NCBI RefSeq assembly: GCF_000744705.1
Contig: NZ_JQML01000001.1
Coordinates: 9,496,017 to 9,560,016, forward strand
Origin: Streptacidiphilus albus JL83
GTDB taxonomy: Bacteria; Actinomycetota; Actinomycetes; Streptomycetales; Streptomycetaceae
Direction of reading: 5' to 3'
Length of the DNA: 64,000 bases
The position numbers and the translations under genes were made by a program. The notes below the pieces were generated by a model, which searched no databases, was not told the DNA's origin, and was given only the letters and a program-made list of their open reading frames with translations. Below are positions 18,801 to 26,780 of the stretch, piece after piece (the stretch's first letter is position 1; every line of letters begins with the position of its first letter).

Positions 18801-18972
18801 CCCGGTGGCTGTCGCCGGTCGCCGACGTGCCCTCACGGCGTCATGCCGTCCGCCGACCGGCGCGCGACCGCCGGTCGCGCGCCACCCGGACAGATGATCG
18901 GGGATGCGGCGCCCGGTCCGGCGGAGGAGCCTCGACAGGGGTACCGCGGAACGGGCGGGCGAACGGAGTGGG

Positions 18973-19887
18973 ATGACGGACCAGCAGCACCAGCGGGGGC
19001 GGCGCACCGGCGTCCGGGCCGCAGCCCTCGCCGCGCTCGCGGCCGGCTGCGCCGCACTGGCCGGCTGCGGGAGCGCCGGCTCCACCGCGGCCGGTTCGAC
19101 CGCCGGCGGCCCGGCGTCCGCCTCCGGCGCCCACCCGGTCACGCTGACCGTCAGCGGCAGCCCCCGGGCCTGGTCGAAGGAGCGCTTCGAGAAGGCGCTG
19201 TCGGAGCACGGCGGCACCTTCCACGCGGCCAAGGCCACCACCAGCAACGCCCGGGTGGGGGCGATCTTCTCGCAGGGCGTCGACGGCGACCACTTCTGCA
19301 CCGCCAGCGTGGTCCACAGCGCCGCCGGGGACCTGCTGGTCACCGCCGCCCACTGCGTCCACGGCGGCCAGGGCGGCAGCTACGGCAGCGACCTGGTCTT
19401 CGTTCCGGACTACCGCGACGGCAGCGCGCCCGACGGGCAGTGGCCGGTCACCCGGATCGTGGTGGACCCGCGCTGGATCTCCTCCTCCGACCCCGACCTC
19501 GACGTGGCCTTCGTGACCGTCGGCCAGGTCGGCGGCAGGAGCATCGAGCAGGTGCTGGGCGGGAACACCCTCGGCATTGACAAGGGCTTCACCAAGGTCG
19601 TCCAGATCACCGGCTACCCGTCCACGGCGAGCGCCCCGATCTCCTGCTTCAACCGGACCACCCAGCAGAGCCAGTACCAGATGCGGATCGCCTGCACCGG
19701 TTTCCCCGGCGGCACCAGCGGCAGCCCCTGGCTGACCTCCTTCGACCGGACCACCCGCACCGGGACGGTCATCGGCGTCATCGGCGGCTACCAGCAGGGC
19801 GGCGACACCGCCGACGTCTCCTACAGCCCGTACTTCGACGCCGACGTCCAGACGCTCTACAACGAGGCCGCCGGCCAGGGTAGCTGA
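18973..19887 (+). CDS. Trypsin-like (S1) serine protease lipoprotein
   Basis: A 304-residue secreted lipoprotein. The signal peptide is followed by a lipobox LAGC (Cys32) and an Ala/Gly/Ser-rich spacer. The catalytic domain has the chymotrypsin triad: His127 in VTAAHCVHGG, Asp177 in DLDVAF, and Ser249 in GGTSGSPWL. GGAG at 18965-18968 supports ATG 18973. The triad Ser motif has Ser instead of the second Gly of GDSGGP, which occurs in bacterial trypsin-like proteins. It stands alone downstream of modC, and no inhibitor gene is nearby. Confidence 0.9.
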   Translation: MTDQQHQRGRRTGVRAAALAALAAGCAALAGCGSAGSTAAGSTAGGPASASGAHPVTLTVSGSPRAWSKERFEKALSEHGGTFHAAKATTSNARVGAIFSQGVDGDHFCTASVVHSAAGDLLVTAAHCVHGGQGGSYGSDLVFVPDYRDGSAPDGQWPVTRIVVDPRWISSSDPDLDVAFVTVGQVGGRSIEQVLGGNTLGIDKGFTKVVQITGYPSTASAPISCFNRTTQQSQYQMRIACTGFPGGTSGSPWLTSFDRTTRTGTVIGVIGGYQQGGDTADVSYSPYFDADVQTLYNEAAGQGS

Positions 19888-20046
19888 GCCGGAAGGGGCC
19901 CAGGGGGCCGAGCGGGAGATCGGGTCGGACTCGCGGCAACTCGCACCAAGCCGTACGCCCGACCGTGTCGAATCACTTGTGACCAGGGAATCTGGGCAAG
20001 GGTCGCGTGACTGCGGCCGGGATTCGGGACGCAGGGGTGAGTGGGG

Positions 20047-21408
20047 ATGTTCGAGAGCGCAGCGACAACCGCCGTACCGGGGCCGGTCGGCGGCGGTCGC
20101 CCCCGCCCCGGGCGGCACCGGGGCGCGGAACCCGGCCGCCGCGTCGCCGTGGTGGGCAGCGGCGTGGCCGGGCTCACCGCCGCCCACGAGCTCACCCGCA
20201 GCGGCGCCCGGGTCACCCTGCTGGAGGCCGACGACCGGCTCGGCGGCCACGCCCACACCCAGGACGTCACCGGGGGCGACGGTCGGGCGCTCGCGCTGGA
20301 CACCGCGTTCCTGGTCCACAACGAGCGCACCTACCCCCGGTTGCTGCGGCTCTTCGCCGAACTCGGGGTCGCCACCCAGGAGTCCGAGATGAGCATGTCG
20401 GTCCGCTGCCTGGGCTGCGGCCTGGAGTACGCCGGGGCGCGCGGCGCGTCAGGTCTGCTCGCCCGGCCCGGGAGCCTGCTGCGGGGCGACTACCTGCGGA
20501 TGCTGGCCGAGGTCCCGCGCTTCCACCGGCAGGCCCGCCGACTGCTCGCCGCCGGCGCCGCCGACGACACCCTGACGCTCGGCGCCTTCCTCCGCGCGGG
20601 CGGCTTCTCGCCCTACTTCGCCGCCCACTTCATGACCCCGCTGGTCTCCGCCGTCTGGTCGTGCGACCCGGCGCTGGCCGCCGACTACCCCGCCCGCTAC
20701 CTGTTCGCCTTCATGGACAACCACGGCATGCTGTCGGTCACCGGCTCGCCCACCTGGCGCACCGTCGTCGGCGGCTCCCGCACCTATGTCGAGCGGATCG
20801 CCGCCCGGCTGCACAGCGTCCGGACAAGCGCCCCGGTCACCCGGGTGCACCGCCACCCGGACGGGGTCACCCTGACCACCGGCGACGGCCTCGCCGCCCG
20901 CTACGACGCGGTGGTCCTGGCGACCCACCCCGACCAGGCGCTGCGGCTGCTGGCCGACCCGACGGCGGACGAGCGGCGCACCCTGGGCGCGTTCCGCTAC
21001 AGCCGGAACCCCACCGTGCTGCACCGCGACGCCTCGGTGCTGCCCCGGGCCCGGCGGGCCCGGGCCTCCTGGAACTACCTGATGTCCTCCTGCGAGGACC
21101 GCTCCGAGCAGGTCCGGGTGTCGTACCACCTGAACCGGCTGCTCCGGCTCGACACCGAGGAGGACTACCTGGTCACCCTCAACGAGGACCCGGCCGCGCC
21201 CGTCCCCGAGCGGTACGTCCTCTCCCGGACGGTCTACCGGCACCCCCAGTACACGCCGGACTCGCTCGCCGCCCAGCGCCTGCTGCCCGCGCTCAACCGG
21301 GGCCGCACCGCCTTCGCCGGCGCCTACCACGGCTGGGGCTTCCACGAGGACGGCTGCCGTTCCGGCGTGGAGGCCGCCGAGTCCCTGCACGCACTGGTGG
21401 CGGCATGA
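20047..21408 (+). CDS. FAD/NAD(P)-binding amine-oxidase-like flavoprotein (Rv0449c type)
   Basis: A 453-residue flavoprotein of the NAD(P)-binding/amine-oxidase fold. The FAD motif VVGSGVAGLTAAHELTRSGARVTLLEADDRLGGHA lies at about residues 36-70, after an Arg/Pro-rich start. ATG 20047 has GGGGTGAG upstream; GTG 20041 is an alternative. It is the first gene of a tightly coupled four-gene operon whose order equals Mycobacterium tuberculosis Rv0449c-Rv0448c-ufaA1-Rv0446c. It probably oxidises or reduces a modified acyl chain made by the methyltransferase in the operon; this role is inferred. Its stop overlaps the next start (ATGA). Confidence 0.88.
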   Translation: MFESAATTAVPGPVGGGRPRPGRHRGAEPGRRVAVVGSGVAGLTAAHELTRSGARVTLLEADDRLGGHAHTQDVTGGDGRALALDTAFLVHNERTYPRLLRLFAELGVATQESEMSMSVRCLGCGLEYAGARGASGLLARPGSLLRGDYLRMLAEVPRFHRQARRLLAAGAADDTLTLGAFLRAGGFSPYFAAHFMTPLVSAVWSCDPALAADYPARYLFAFMDNHGMLSVTGSPTWRTVVGGSRTYVERIAARLHSVRTSAPVTRVHRHPDGVTLTTGDGLAARYDAVVLATHPDQALRLLADPTADERRTLGAFRYSRNPTVLHRDASVLPRARRARASWNYLMSSCEDRSEQVRVSYHLNRLLRLDTEEDYLVTLNEDPAAPVPERYVLSRTVYRHPQYTPDSLAAQRLLPALNRGRTAFAGAYHGWGFHEDGCRSGVEAAESLHALVAA

Positions 21409-22208
21409 GCACCCGGGCCCCGCAGCAGGAGGCGGCCCCGGACCGGGCGGCCGTGCCCCCGCCGCTGCCCGGCCCCTGGGGTGCGGCGCTCTACGACTGC
21501 CGGATAGCCCACGTCCGCACCCGGCCGCTGCGGCACGCCTTCACCCACCGCACCTACCTCTGGCTGGTCGACCTGGACCACCTCCCCGCCCTGCCCGCCG
21601 CGCTGCGCCCGCTCGCCCGGTTCCGGGCCCGCGACCACCTCGGCGACCCGGACCGCACGCTGCGGCAGAACCTCGACCGCTACCTCGCCGTCCACGGCGT
21701 CGACCTGCACGGCGGGCGGGTGCTGATGCTCGCCCACGCCCGCTCTGTCGGCCACGTCTTCAACCCGCTGACCCTGTACTGGTGCCACGACGCGGCCGGC
21801 GCCCCGGTGTGCACCGTCGCCGAGGTCCACAACACCTACGGCCAGCGCCACTGCTACCTGCTCCGGCCGGACGCCGAGGGGCGGTCCCGGACCGGCAAGG
21901 ACTTCTACGTCTCGCCGTTCTTCCCGGTCGACGGCGGCTACCGGATGTCCCTGCCCGAGCCGGACGCCGCGCTCCGGGTCACCATGCACCTGGAGCGGGA
22001 GGGCGACCGGGTGTTCACCGCCACCGTGCGCGGCCGCCGCCGCCCGGCCACCCCGGTCGGACTGCTCCGCGCGGCGGTGCGGCACCCGCTGTCGACCCTC
22101 GCGGTGTCGGTGCACATCCGGCTCCAGGGGCTGCGGCTGCTCGCCCGCGGCCTGCCGGTCCAACCCAGACCCGACCATCCGCACCAGGACGGAGTGACCA
22201 CACGATGA
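21405..22208 (+). CDS. DUF1365 family protein (Rv0448c type)
   Basis: A 267-residue DUF1365 protein with the family signatures YDCRIAHVRTRPLRHAFTHRTYLWLVDLD near the N-terminus, HARSVGHVFNPLTLYWCHD in the middle and EVHNTYGQRHCYLL afterwards. Several conserved His, Asn and Tyr residues suggest a binding or catalytic site, but no activity is established to my knowledge. It is coupled by ATGA overlaps to the flavoprotein upstream and the fatty-acid methyltransferase downstream, so it very likely acts in the same lipid-modifying pathway. Confidence 0.9.
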   Translation: MSTRAPQQEAAPDRAAVPPPLPGPWGAALYDCRIAHVRTRPLRHAFTHRTYLWLVDLDHLPALPAALRPLARFRARDHLGDPDRTLRQNLDRYLAVHGVDLHGGRVLMLAHARSVGHVFNPLTLYWCHDAAGAPVCTVAEVHNTYGQRHCYLLRPDAEGRSRTGKDFYVSPFFPVDGGYRMSLPEPDAALRVTMHLEREGDRVFTATVRGRRRPATPVGLLRAAVRHPLSTLAVSVHIRLQGLRLLARGLPVQPRPDHPHQDGVTTR

Positions 22209-23491
22209 CCCAGGTATCCACCCGGACGGCCCTCGTCGTCCCGGCCGCCGACGCCCGCCGCTGGCCCGACGTCGTCGCGGTCCCGCACGGACCGCTGCGG
22301 GCCCGCGTCGCCCGGCTGCTGCTGCGCCGGGTCGCCCGTCGGCTGGCGATCCGGGTCGAACTCCCCGGTGGCAGGCTGCTGGCGCCCGCGCCGGCCGGCG
22401 CCGAGGTGCTCCGGCTGCACGACCCGGACGCCTTCTTCAGCCGCGTCGGCGCCGGCGGGCTGATCGGCTTCGGCGAGTCCTACCAGGCCGGCGACTGGGA
22501 CAGCCCGGACCTGGTCGGCGTGCTGACCGTGCTTGCCCGCTCGCTGCCCTCGCTGGTCCCGGCCCGGCTGCAGCACCTGCGCCGCTGGTACGCGGCCCGG
22601 CAGCCGGAGGAGCAGAACGGCACTCCGGAGAACGCCCGGCGCAACATCGCCGCCCACTACGACCTCTCCAACGAGCTCTTCGCGCTCTTCCTCGACCCGA
22701 CCATGACCTACTCCTCGGCCGTGTTCGAGCCGGGCCCGACCGGTGAGCCGGTCGCCCGTCCCGAACTGCTGGTGGCCGCCCAGCACCGCAAGATCGACCG
22801 GCTGCTCGACCTGGCCGGGGTCGGGGCCGGCACCCGGCTGCTGGAGATCGGCACCGGCTGGGGCGAGCTGGCGCTGCGGGCCGCCGCCCGCGGCGCCGAC
22901 GTGGTCACCCTCACCCTGTCGACCGAGCAGCAGGCCCTCGCCCGGCAGCGGATCGCCGCCGCCGGCCACGCCGACCGGGTCGACGTCCGGCTGTGCGACT
23001 ACCGGGCCGCCACGGGCGAGTACGACGCCATCGTCAGCGTGGAGATGGTGGAGGCCGTCGGCCGGGCCTACTGGCCCGCCTACTTCGGGGTGCTGGACCG
23101 GCTGCTCGCCCCCGGCGGCCGGGTCGCCCTGCAGGCGATCACCATGCCGCACGAGCGGATGCTCGCCACCGAGGCGACCTTCACCTGGATCCAGAAGTAC
23201 ATCTTCCCCGGCGGGCTGCTGCCCTCGGTCGAGGCGGTCGAGCAGACCCTGGCCGCGCACACCGGACTGCGGCTGGCGCACCGTCAGTCCTTCGGCGCCC
23301 ACTACGCCGAGACCCTGCGGCTGTGGCGGGAGCGGTTCGCCGCGCGCGGCGCCGAGGTCGCCGCCCTCGGCTTCGACCAGGTGTTCCGCCGGATGTGGAC
23401 GCTCTACCTCGGCTACTCCGAGGCCGGGTTCCGCAGCGGCTACCTCGACGTCCAACACCTGCTGCTGACCCGACAGGACGAGGTGCGATGA
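22205..23491 (+). CDS. Cyclopropane-fatty-acid-synthase family methyltransferase (UfaA1-like)
   Basis: A 428-residue SAM-dependent enzyme of the CFA synthase family. The catalytic domain begins around residue 140 (NIAAHYDLSNELFALFLDPTMTYSSAVF). The SAM-binding motif LLEIGTGWGELAL is near 213, and the late EATFTWIQKYIFPGG motif is typical of these enzymes. They transfer a methyl or methylene group to the double bond of phospholipid acyl chains, giving cyclopropane or 10-methyl branched fatty acids. UfaA1, at the same position of the mycobacterial locus, has been linked to tuberculostearic acid. The exact product here is inferred. Confidence 0.92.
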   Translation: MTQVSTRTALVVPAADARRWPDVVAVPHGPLRARVARLLLRRVARRLAIRVELPGGRLLAPAPAGAEVLRLHDPDAFFSRVGAGGLIGFGESYQAGDWDSPDLVGVLTVLARSLPSLVPARLQHLRRWYAARQPEEQNGTPENARRNIAAHYDLSNELFALFLDPTMTYSSAVFEPGPTGEPVARPELLVAAQHRKIDRLLDLAGVGAGTRLLEIGTGWGELALRAAARGADVVTLTLSTEQQALARQRIAAAGHADRVDVRLCDYRAATGEYDAIVSVEMVEAVGRAYWPAYFGVLDRLLAPGGRVALQAITMPHERMLATEATFTWIQKYIFPGGLLPSVEAVEQTLAAHTGLRLAHRQSFGAHYAETLRLWRERFAARGAEVAALGFDQVFRRMWTLYLGYSEAGFRSGYLDVQHLLLTRQDEVR

Positions 23492-23544
23492 CCCGAACCA
23501 CGCCTGGGGCCGCCGGTCGCCCCGCCGCTCGGGCGGGCGAGTGA
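23488..23544 (+). CDS. 18-codon coupling ORF between the CFA synthase and DUF1295 genes
   Basis: ATG 23488 overlaps the upstream stop (ATGA), and the TGA at 23542-23544 overlaps the GTG of the next gene (GTGA). The ORF encodes MTRTTPGAAGRPAARAGE. It may be a tiny translated linker that hands ribosomes to the DUF1295 gene, or the shifted remains of a longer N-terminus of that gene. There is no independent evidence that the peptide has a function. Confidence 0.4.
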   Translation: MTRTTPGAAGRPAARAGE

Positions 23545-24392
23545 ACGGCATCGACGGTGCGGCGCTGGCCGACTGCCTGGCGGCCACCCTCGGCGCGGCC
23601 CTCGCCGTGCTGCTGGCGGCCTTCGTGGTCGGCGCGCGCAGCGGCGTCCACCGCCATGTCGACGTGGCCTGGGGGCTGGCCTTCTGCGCCGTCGCGCTCA
23701 CCGGCTTCCTGCTCTCGGCCGGCCACGGCGCCGACTCCCGACGGGTGCTGATGCTGGTCCTGGTACTGCTCTGGGGCCTCCGGCTGTCTGCCCACATCTG
23801 GTGGCGCGGCCGCGGCCGGCCGGAGGACCCGCGCTACGCCCGGCTGCTGGAACGCGCCCCGGTCGAGCGGCGCACCGGCTACGCCCTGCGGAAGGTCTAC
23901 CTGCTCCAGGGCGCGATCGTCTGGCTGGTGTCGCTGCCGGTCCAGGTCGCGATGTTCCTGCCGCACCCGCCCGCCCTCCTCGGCTGGACGGGCACCGCCC
24001 TGTGGGCGGTCGGCCTGTTCTTCGAATCCGTCGGCGACCACCAGCTCGGCCGCTTCCGCGCCGACCCCGCCAACCGGGGCCGGGTCATGGACGGCGGACT
24101 GTGGCGGTACACCCGGCACCCCAACTACTTCGGCGACGCCTGCGTCTGGTGGGGCCTGTTCCTCTGCGCCGCCGACGCCCCGATCGGCTGGGCCACCGTC
24201 CTCTCGCCGCTGCTGATGACCTACCTGCTGGTCAACGGCAGCGGCAAGCCCATGCTGGAACGGCAGTTGGGCTCCAGCAAGCCGGGTTGGGCCGACTACG
24301 CGGCCCGCACCAGCGGCTTCCTGCCGCTGCCGCCGCGCCACCGGCACGCGGCGGGGGGCCGCTCGCACCCGACCCGCCGACCCGAGGGCTGA
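23541..24392 (+). CDS. DUF1295 / steroid 5-alpha-reductase-like membrane protein (Rv0446c type)
   Basis: A 283-residue integral membrane protein with about six to seven hydrophobic segments and the DUF1295 signature GLWRYTRHPNYFGDACVWWGLFL near residues 190-215, shared with 5-alpha-reductases and isoprenylcysteine methyltransferases. Its Arg/His/Asn/Tyr residues bind NADPH or SAM in relatives. It is the last gene of the four-gene lipid operon and probably reduces or otherwise processes the methylated acyl chain in the membrane. The GTG start is coupled to an 18-codon ORF. Its TGA directly abuts the TGA of the convergent TPR gene. Confidence 0.88.
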   Translation: MNGIDGAALADCLAATLGAALAVLLAAFVVGARSGVHRHVDVAWGLAFCAVALTGFLLSAGHGADSRRVLMLVLVLLWGLRLSAHIWWRGRGRPEDPRYARLLERAPVERRTGYALRKVYLLQGAIVWLVSLPVQVAMFLPHPPALLGWTGTALWAVGLFFESVGDHQLGRFRADPANRGRVMDGGLWRYTRHPNYFGDACVWWGLFLCAADAPIGWATVLSPLLMTYLLVNGSGKPMLERQLGSSKPGWADYAARTSGFLPLPPRHRHAAGGRSHPTRRPEG

Positions 24393-25043
24393 TCAGCCGA
24401 GCTCGGCGCGGGTCCGGTCGATCCACCCGGCGGTCCCGTGCGCGCCGCTCGCCGCGGCCAGGGCGGCGGCCTCGTCCAGCAGTGCCAGCGCCTCCGCCCG
24501 GTCGCCGGTCCGGGCCGCGAACTCGGCCAGGCTGAGCTTGGCCGCCGCGACGCCCGGGAGGAAGCCGACCTCCTCCCGGAGCCGTACCGACTCCTCGAAC
24601 AGCCGCCGGGCCTCCGCGGCGCTGCCCTCGTACATCTCGAAGAAGGCCAGGTGCCGCACCGCGTAGGAGAGGGTGAGCCGGTCCCCGGCCTGTCCGGCGA
24701 GTTCGCGGGCGCGTCGGAGGGAGGGCAGCGAGCCGCGCCCGTCGCGCAGCACCACCTGGTGGTAGAGGCCCACCCAGAGCAGCGCCTCGCCCTCGCCGCG
24801 CACCTCCCCCAGCGACCGGAAGAGCTCCGCCGAGCGGGTGAACAGCCGCAGCTCCTCGGGGTCCGGCCGCTGGTCGTCGAGGAAGCGCGCGTGCAGGATC
24901 CGCCCCCGGGCCAGTGCCAGTTCCGCCTCCACCCGGTCCAGCAGCCGGTCCGCCCGGCCGGGCGCCGTGGCGTCCCCGCCGAAGACCGCGGCCTCGTACA
25001 ACTCTCGTGCGGTGTCGGCCCAGTTCGCGTCGTCGATGGTCAT
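24393..25043 (-). CDS. Tetratricopeptide-repeat protein
   Basis: A 216-residue, almost entirely helical protein with several TPR-like units, for example EALLWVGLYHQVVLRDGRGSLPSLRRARELA, LSYAVRHLAFFEMYEGSAAEARRLFEESVRLREE and AAAKLSLAEFAARTGDRAEALALLDEAAALA. TPRs are protein-protein interaction scaffolds. No signal peptide, membrane segment or catalytic motif is visible. It is convergent with the lipid operon and divergent from the T-box/aspS unit, so its neighbours say little about its job. Confidence 0.75.
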   Translation of the reverse strand: MTIDDANWADTARELYEAAVFGGDATAPGRADRLLDRVEAELALARGRILHARFLDDQRPDPEELRLFTRSAELFRSLGEVRGEGEALLWVGLYHQVVLRDGRGSLPSLRRARELAGQAGDRLTLSYAVRHLAFFEMYEGSAAEARRLFEESVRLREEVGFLPGVAAAKLSLAEFAARTGDRAEALALLDEAAALAAASGAHGTAGWIDRTRAELG

Positions 25044-25090
25044 GGCGGCACGGTAGCCGGTGGTGGCCGGCGCGTGCCCGCAATATCCGC

Positions 25091-25120
25091 TTGCGCGGAC
25101 GATTCGGCCTCGTCTAACGT
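25091..25120 (+). promoter_or_regulatory. Likely promoter of the T-box/aspS transcript
   Basis: TTGCGC at 25091-25096 and TAACGT at 25115-25120 are separated by 18 bp and resemble -35/-10 boxes for the housekeeping sigma factor. This would place the transcript start near 25127, just where the structured leader begins. Confidence 0.5.
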
Positions 25121-25126
25121 CGGCGC

Positions 25127-25380
25127 CAACGCTACGAGGGAGACGAGTAGCCCCGGGGAACGGGTGGGACGAGAGAGCCGCCGGCAGCTGTGAAGGCGGC
25201 CCACACACCCGGGACGAAGACACTCCTGAGCGCGGGGAGGAAATGCCCCGCCGGCCTGCCCCCGTCACCGGGCCGAACGAGGCCGCCACCCCCGGTGGCG
25301 GCGAAAGTGCGGTGGCACCGCGAGTCGCCCTTCTCGCCCGCACTTCCAAGGGATCAGCCGAGGTCCGCAGGAGGACTGAG
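25127..25380 (+). promoter_or_regulatory. T-box riboswitch leader, probably aspartate-specific
   Basis: The T-box core GGTGGCACCGCG is at 25311-25322. It sits in a textbook antiterminator/antisequestrator: GTGCGG (25307-25312) pairs with CCGCAC (25338-25343), the 7-nt TGGCACC bulge follows, and GCGAG (25320-25324) pairs with CTCGC (25333-25337). Upstream, stem I can be built from CGGGTG (25161-25166) with CACCCG (25206-25211) and GCCGCC (25177-25182) with GGCGGC (25195-25200), with a GACGAGTA motif at 25142-25149. GAC at 25219-25221 followed by A is the best specifier triplet, matching tRNA-Asp. There is no U-run, and the AGGAGG site at 25369-25374 lies in a possible GTCC/GGAC hairpin. Control is therefore probably translational, as in other actinobacterial T-boxes. 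Confidence 0.8.
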
Positions 25381-26751
25381 ATGATCCGCACGACAGAGCA
25401 CACCGTGACGCGGCCCACCGCGACACCGCGCACCCTGGTCCACGACCTGCGCGCACACCTGGGCGGGACGGTCTCCGTCTCGGGCTGGGTGAACACCCTC
25501 CGCCTCCAGCGCGCCATGCAGTTCGTGCTGGTGCGCGACCACACCGGCACGGTCCAGGTCGCCCACCGCCGGGCCGGCGCCGGCCCGGACGACGCGCGGG
25601 CCGCAGCGCTGGCCGAGCTCATCGACGGGCTCACGCCCGAGTCGGCGGTCCGGATCACCGGCCGGGTCGTCGAGAACCCCGTCGTCAAGCTCGGCGGCCT
25701 GGAGATCGTCCCGACGCGGGTCGAGGTGCTCAACCGGGCGGAGACGCCGCTGCCGATCGACCAGCAGACCGGGCTCGAACACCGCCTGGACTGGCGCTTC
25801 CTGGACGTGCGGGCCCGCCCGGCGGCCCAGCTGCTGTTCGCGGTGCAGACCACCGTCGAGCGGGCCATGCGGGCGTTCGCCCAGGCCGAGGGCTGCACCG
25901 AGATGCACACCCCGAAGCTGATGGGCACCGCCTCCGAGTCCGGCGCGGAGGTCTTCGAGCTCGGCTACTTCGGCCGCAGCGCGTACCTTGCCCAGTCGCC
26001 GCAGTTCTACAAGCAGATGGCGATCGCGGCCGGCATCGACCGGGTGTTCGAGGTCGGCCCGGTGTTCCGGGCCGAGCCCTCGTTCACCTCCCGGCACGCC
26101 ACCGAGTTCACCGGCGTCGACGTCGAACTGGCCTGGATCGACGGGGTCGAGGACGTGATGGACTTCGAGGAGCGGATGCTCGCCCACGCCCTGGCCGAGG
26201 TGGCGGCGGTCCACGGCGCGGCGATCCGTGAGCAGTTCGGCATCGAGGTCACCGTGCCGCAACTGCCGTTCCCCCGCATCACCATGGCCGAGGCCCAGGA
26301 ACTGCTGCGGGCGGAGGGCTGGGACCCGGAGGGGCTGAAGGAGGACCTCGACCCGGACGGGGAGCGCCGACTGGCCGCGCACATCCGTGAGCGCAGCGGT
26401 CACGAGTTCGTCTTCGTCACCCACTACCCGTCCGGCATCCGGCCGTTCTACCACATGCGGCCGGAGGGGCAGGACGGGCTGACGCTCAGCTTCGACCTGC
26501 TGTGGAAGGGGCTGGAGATCACCACCGGCGCCCAGCGCGAGCACCGCTACGAGGTGCTGCTCCGCCAGGCGGCGGAGAAGGGCGTGGGCACCGAGTCGCT
26601 CCGCGACTACCTCAACTGCTTCCGCTTCGGCTGCCCGCCGCACGGCGGCCTGGGGATGGGGCTCGGCCGGGTGCTGATGGTGCTGCTGGGACTGGAGTCG
26701 ATCCGCGAGGCGACCTTCCTCTTCCGCGGCCCGAACCGGCTCACCCCCTAG
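25381..26751 (+). CDS. aspS: Aspartyl-tRNA synthetase, archaeal/non-discriminating type
   Basis: A 456-residue class IIb synthetase. The N-terminal OB-fold anticodon-binding domain is SVSGWVNTLRLQRAMQFVLVRDHTG. The class II catalytic core follows, with motif 2 (VFEVGPVFRAEPSFTSRHATEFTGVDVELAW) and motif 3 (PPHGGLGMGLGRVLMVLLGL), ending in RGPNRLTP. It lacks the long insertion of the standard bacterial AspRS (about 590 residues) and matches the short archaeal-type enzyme, which often charges both tRNA-Asp and tRNA-Asn. GCAGGAGG precedes the ATG. It is probably a second AspRS beside the housekeeping one, induced through the T-box when charged tRNA is scarce or the main enzyme is inhibited. Confidence 0.9.
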   Translation: MIRTTEHTVTRPTATPRTLVHDLRAHLGGTVSVSGWVNTLRLQRAMQFVLVRDHTGTVQVAHRRAGAGPDDARAAALAELIDGLTPESAVRITGRVVENPVVKLGGLEIVPTRVEVLNRAETPLPIDQQTGLEHRLDWRFLDVRARPAAQLLFAVQTTVERAMRAFAQAEGCTEMHTPKLMGTASESGAEVFELGYFGRSAYLAQSPQFYKQMAIAAGIDRVFEVGPVFRAEPSFTSRHATEFTGVDVELAWIDGVEDVMDFEERMLAHALAEVAAVHGAAIREQFGIEVTVPQLPFPRITMAEAQELLRAEGWDPEGLKEDLDPDGERRLAAHIRERSGHEFVFVTHYPSGIRPFYHMRPEGQDGLTLSFDLLWKGLEITTGAQREHRYEVLLRQAAEKGVGTESLRDYLNCFRFGCPPHGGLGMGLGRVLMVLLGLESIREATFLFRGPNRLTP

Positions 26752-26780
26752 CCGGGAGGCTGCGCCGATCCGGGCGGACC

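Noticed and set aside
24387-24398. Palindrome GGCTGATCAGCC at the DUF1295/TPR gene ends
   Set aside because: Only 12 bp and formed by two abutting TGA stops; too short for a convincing terminator.
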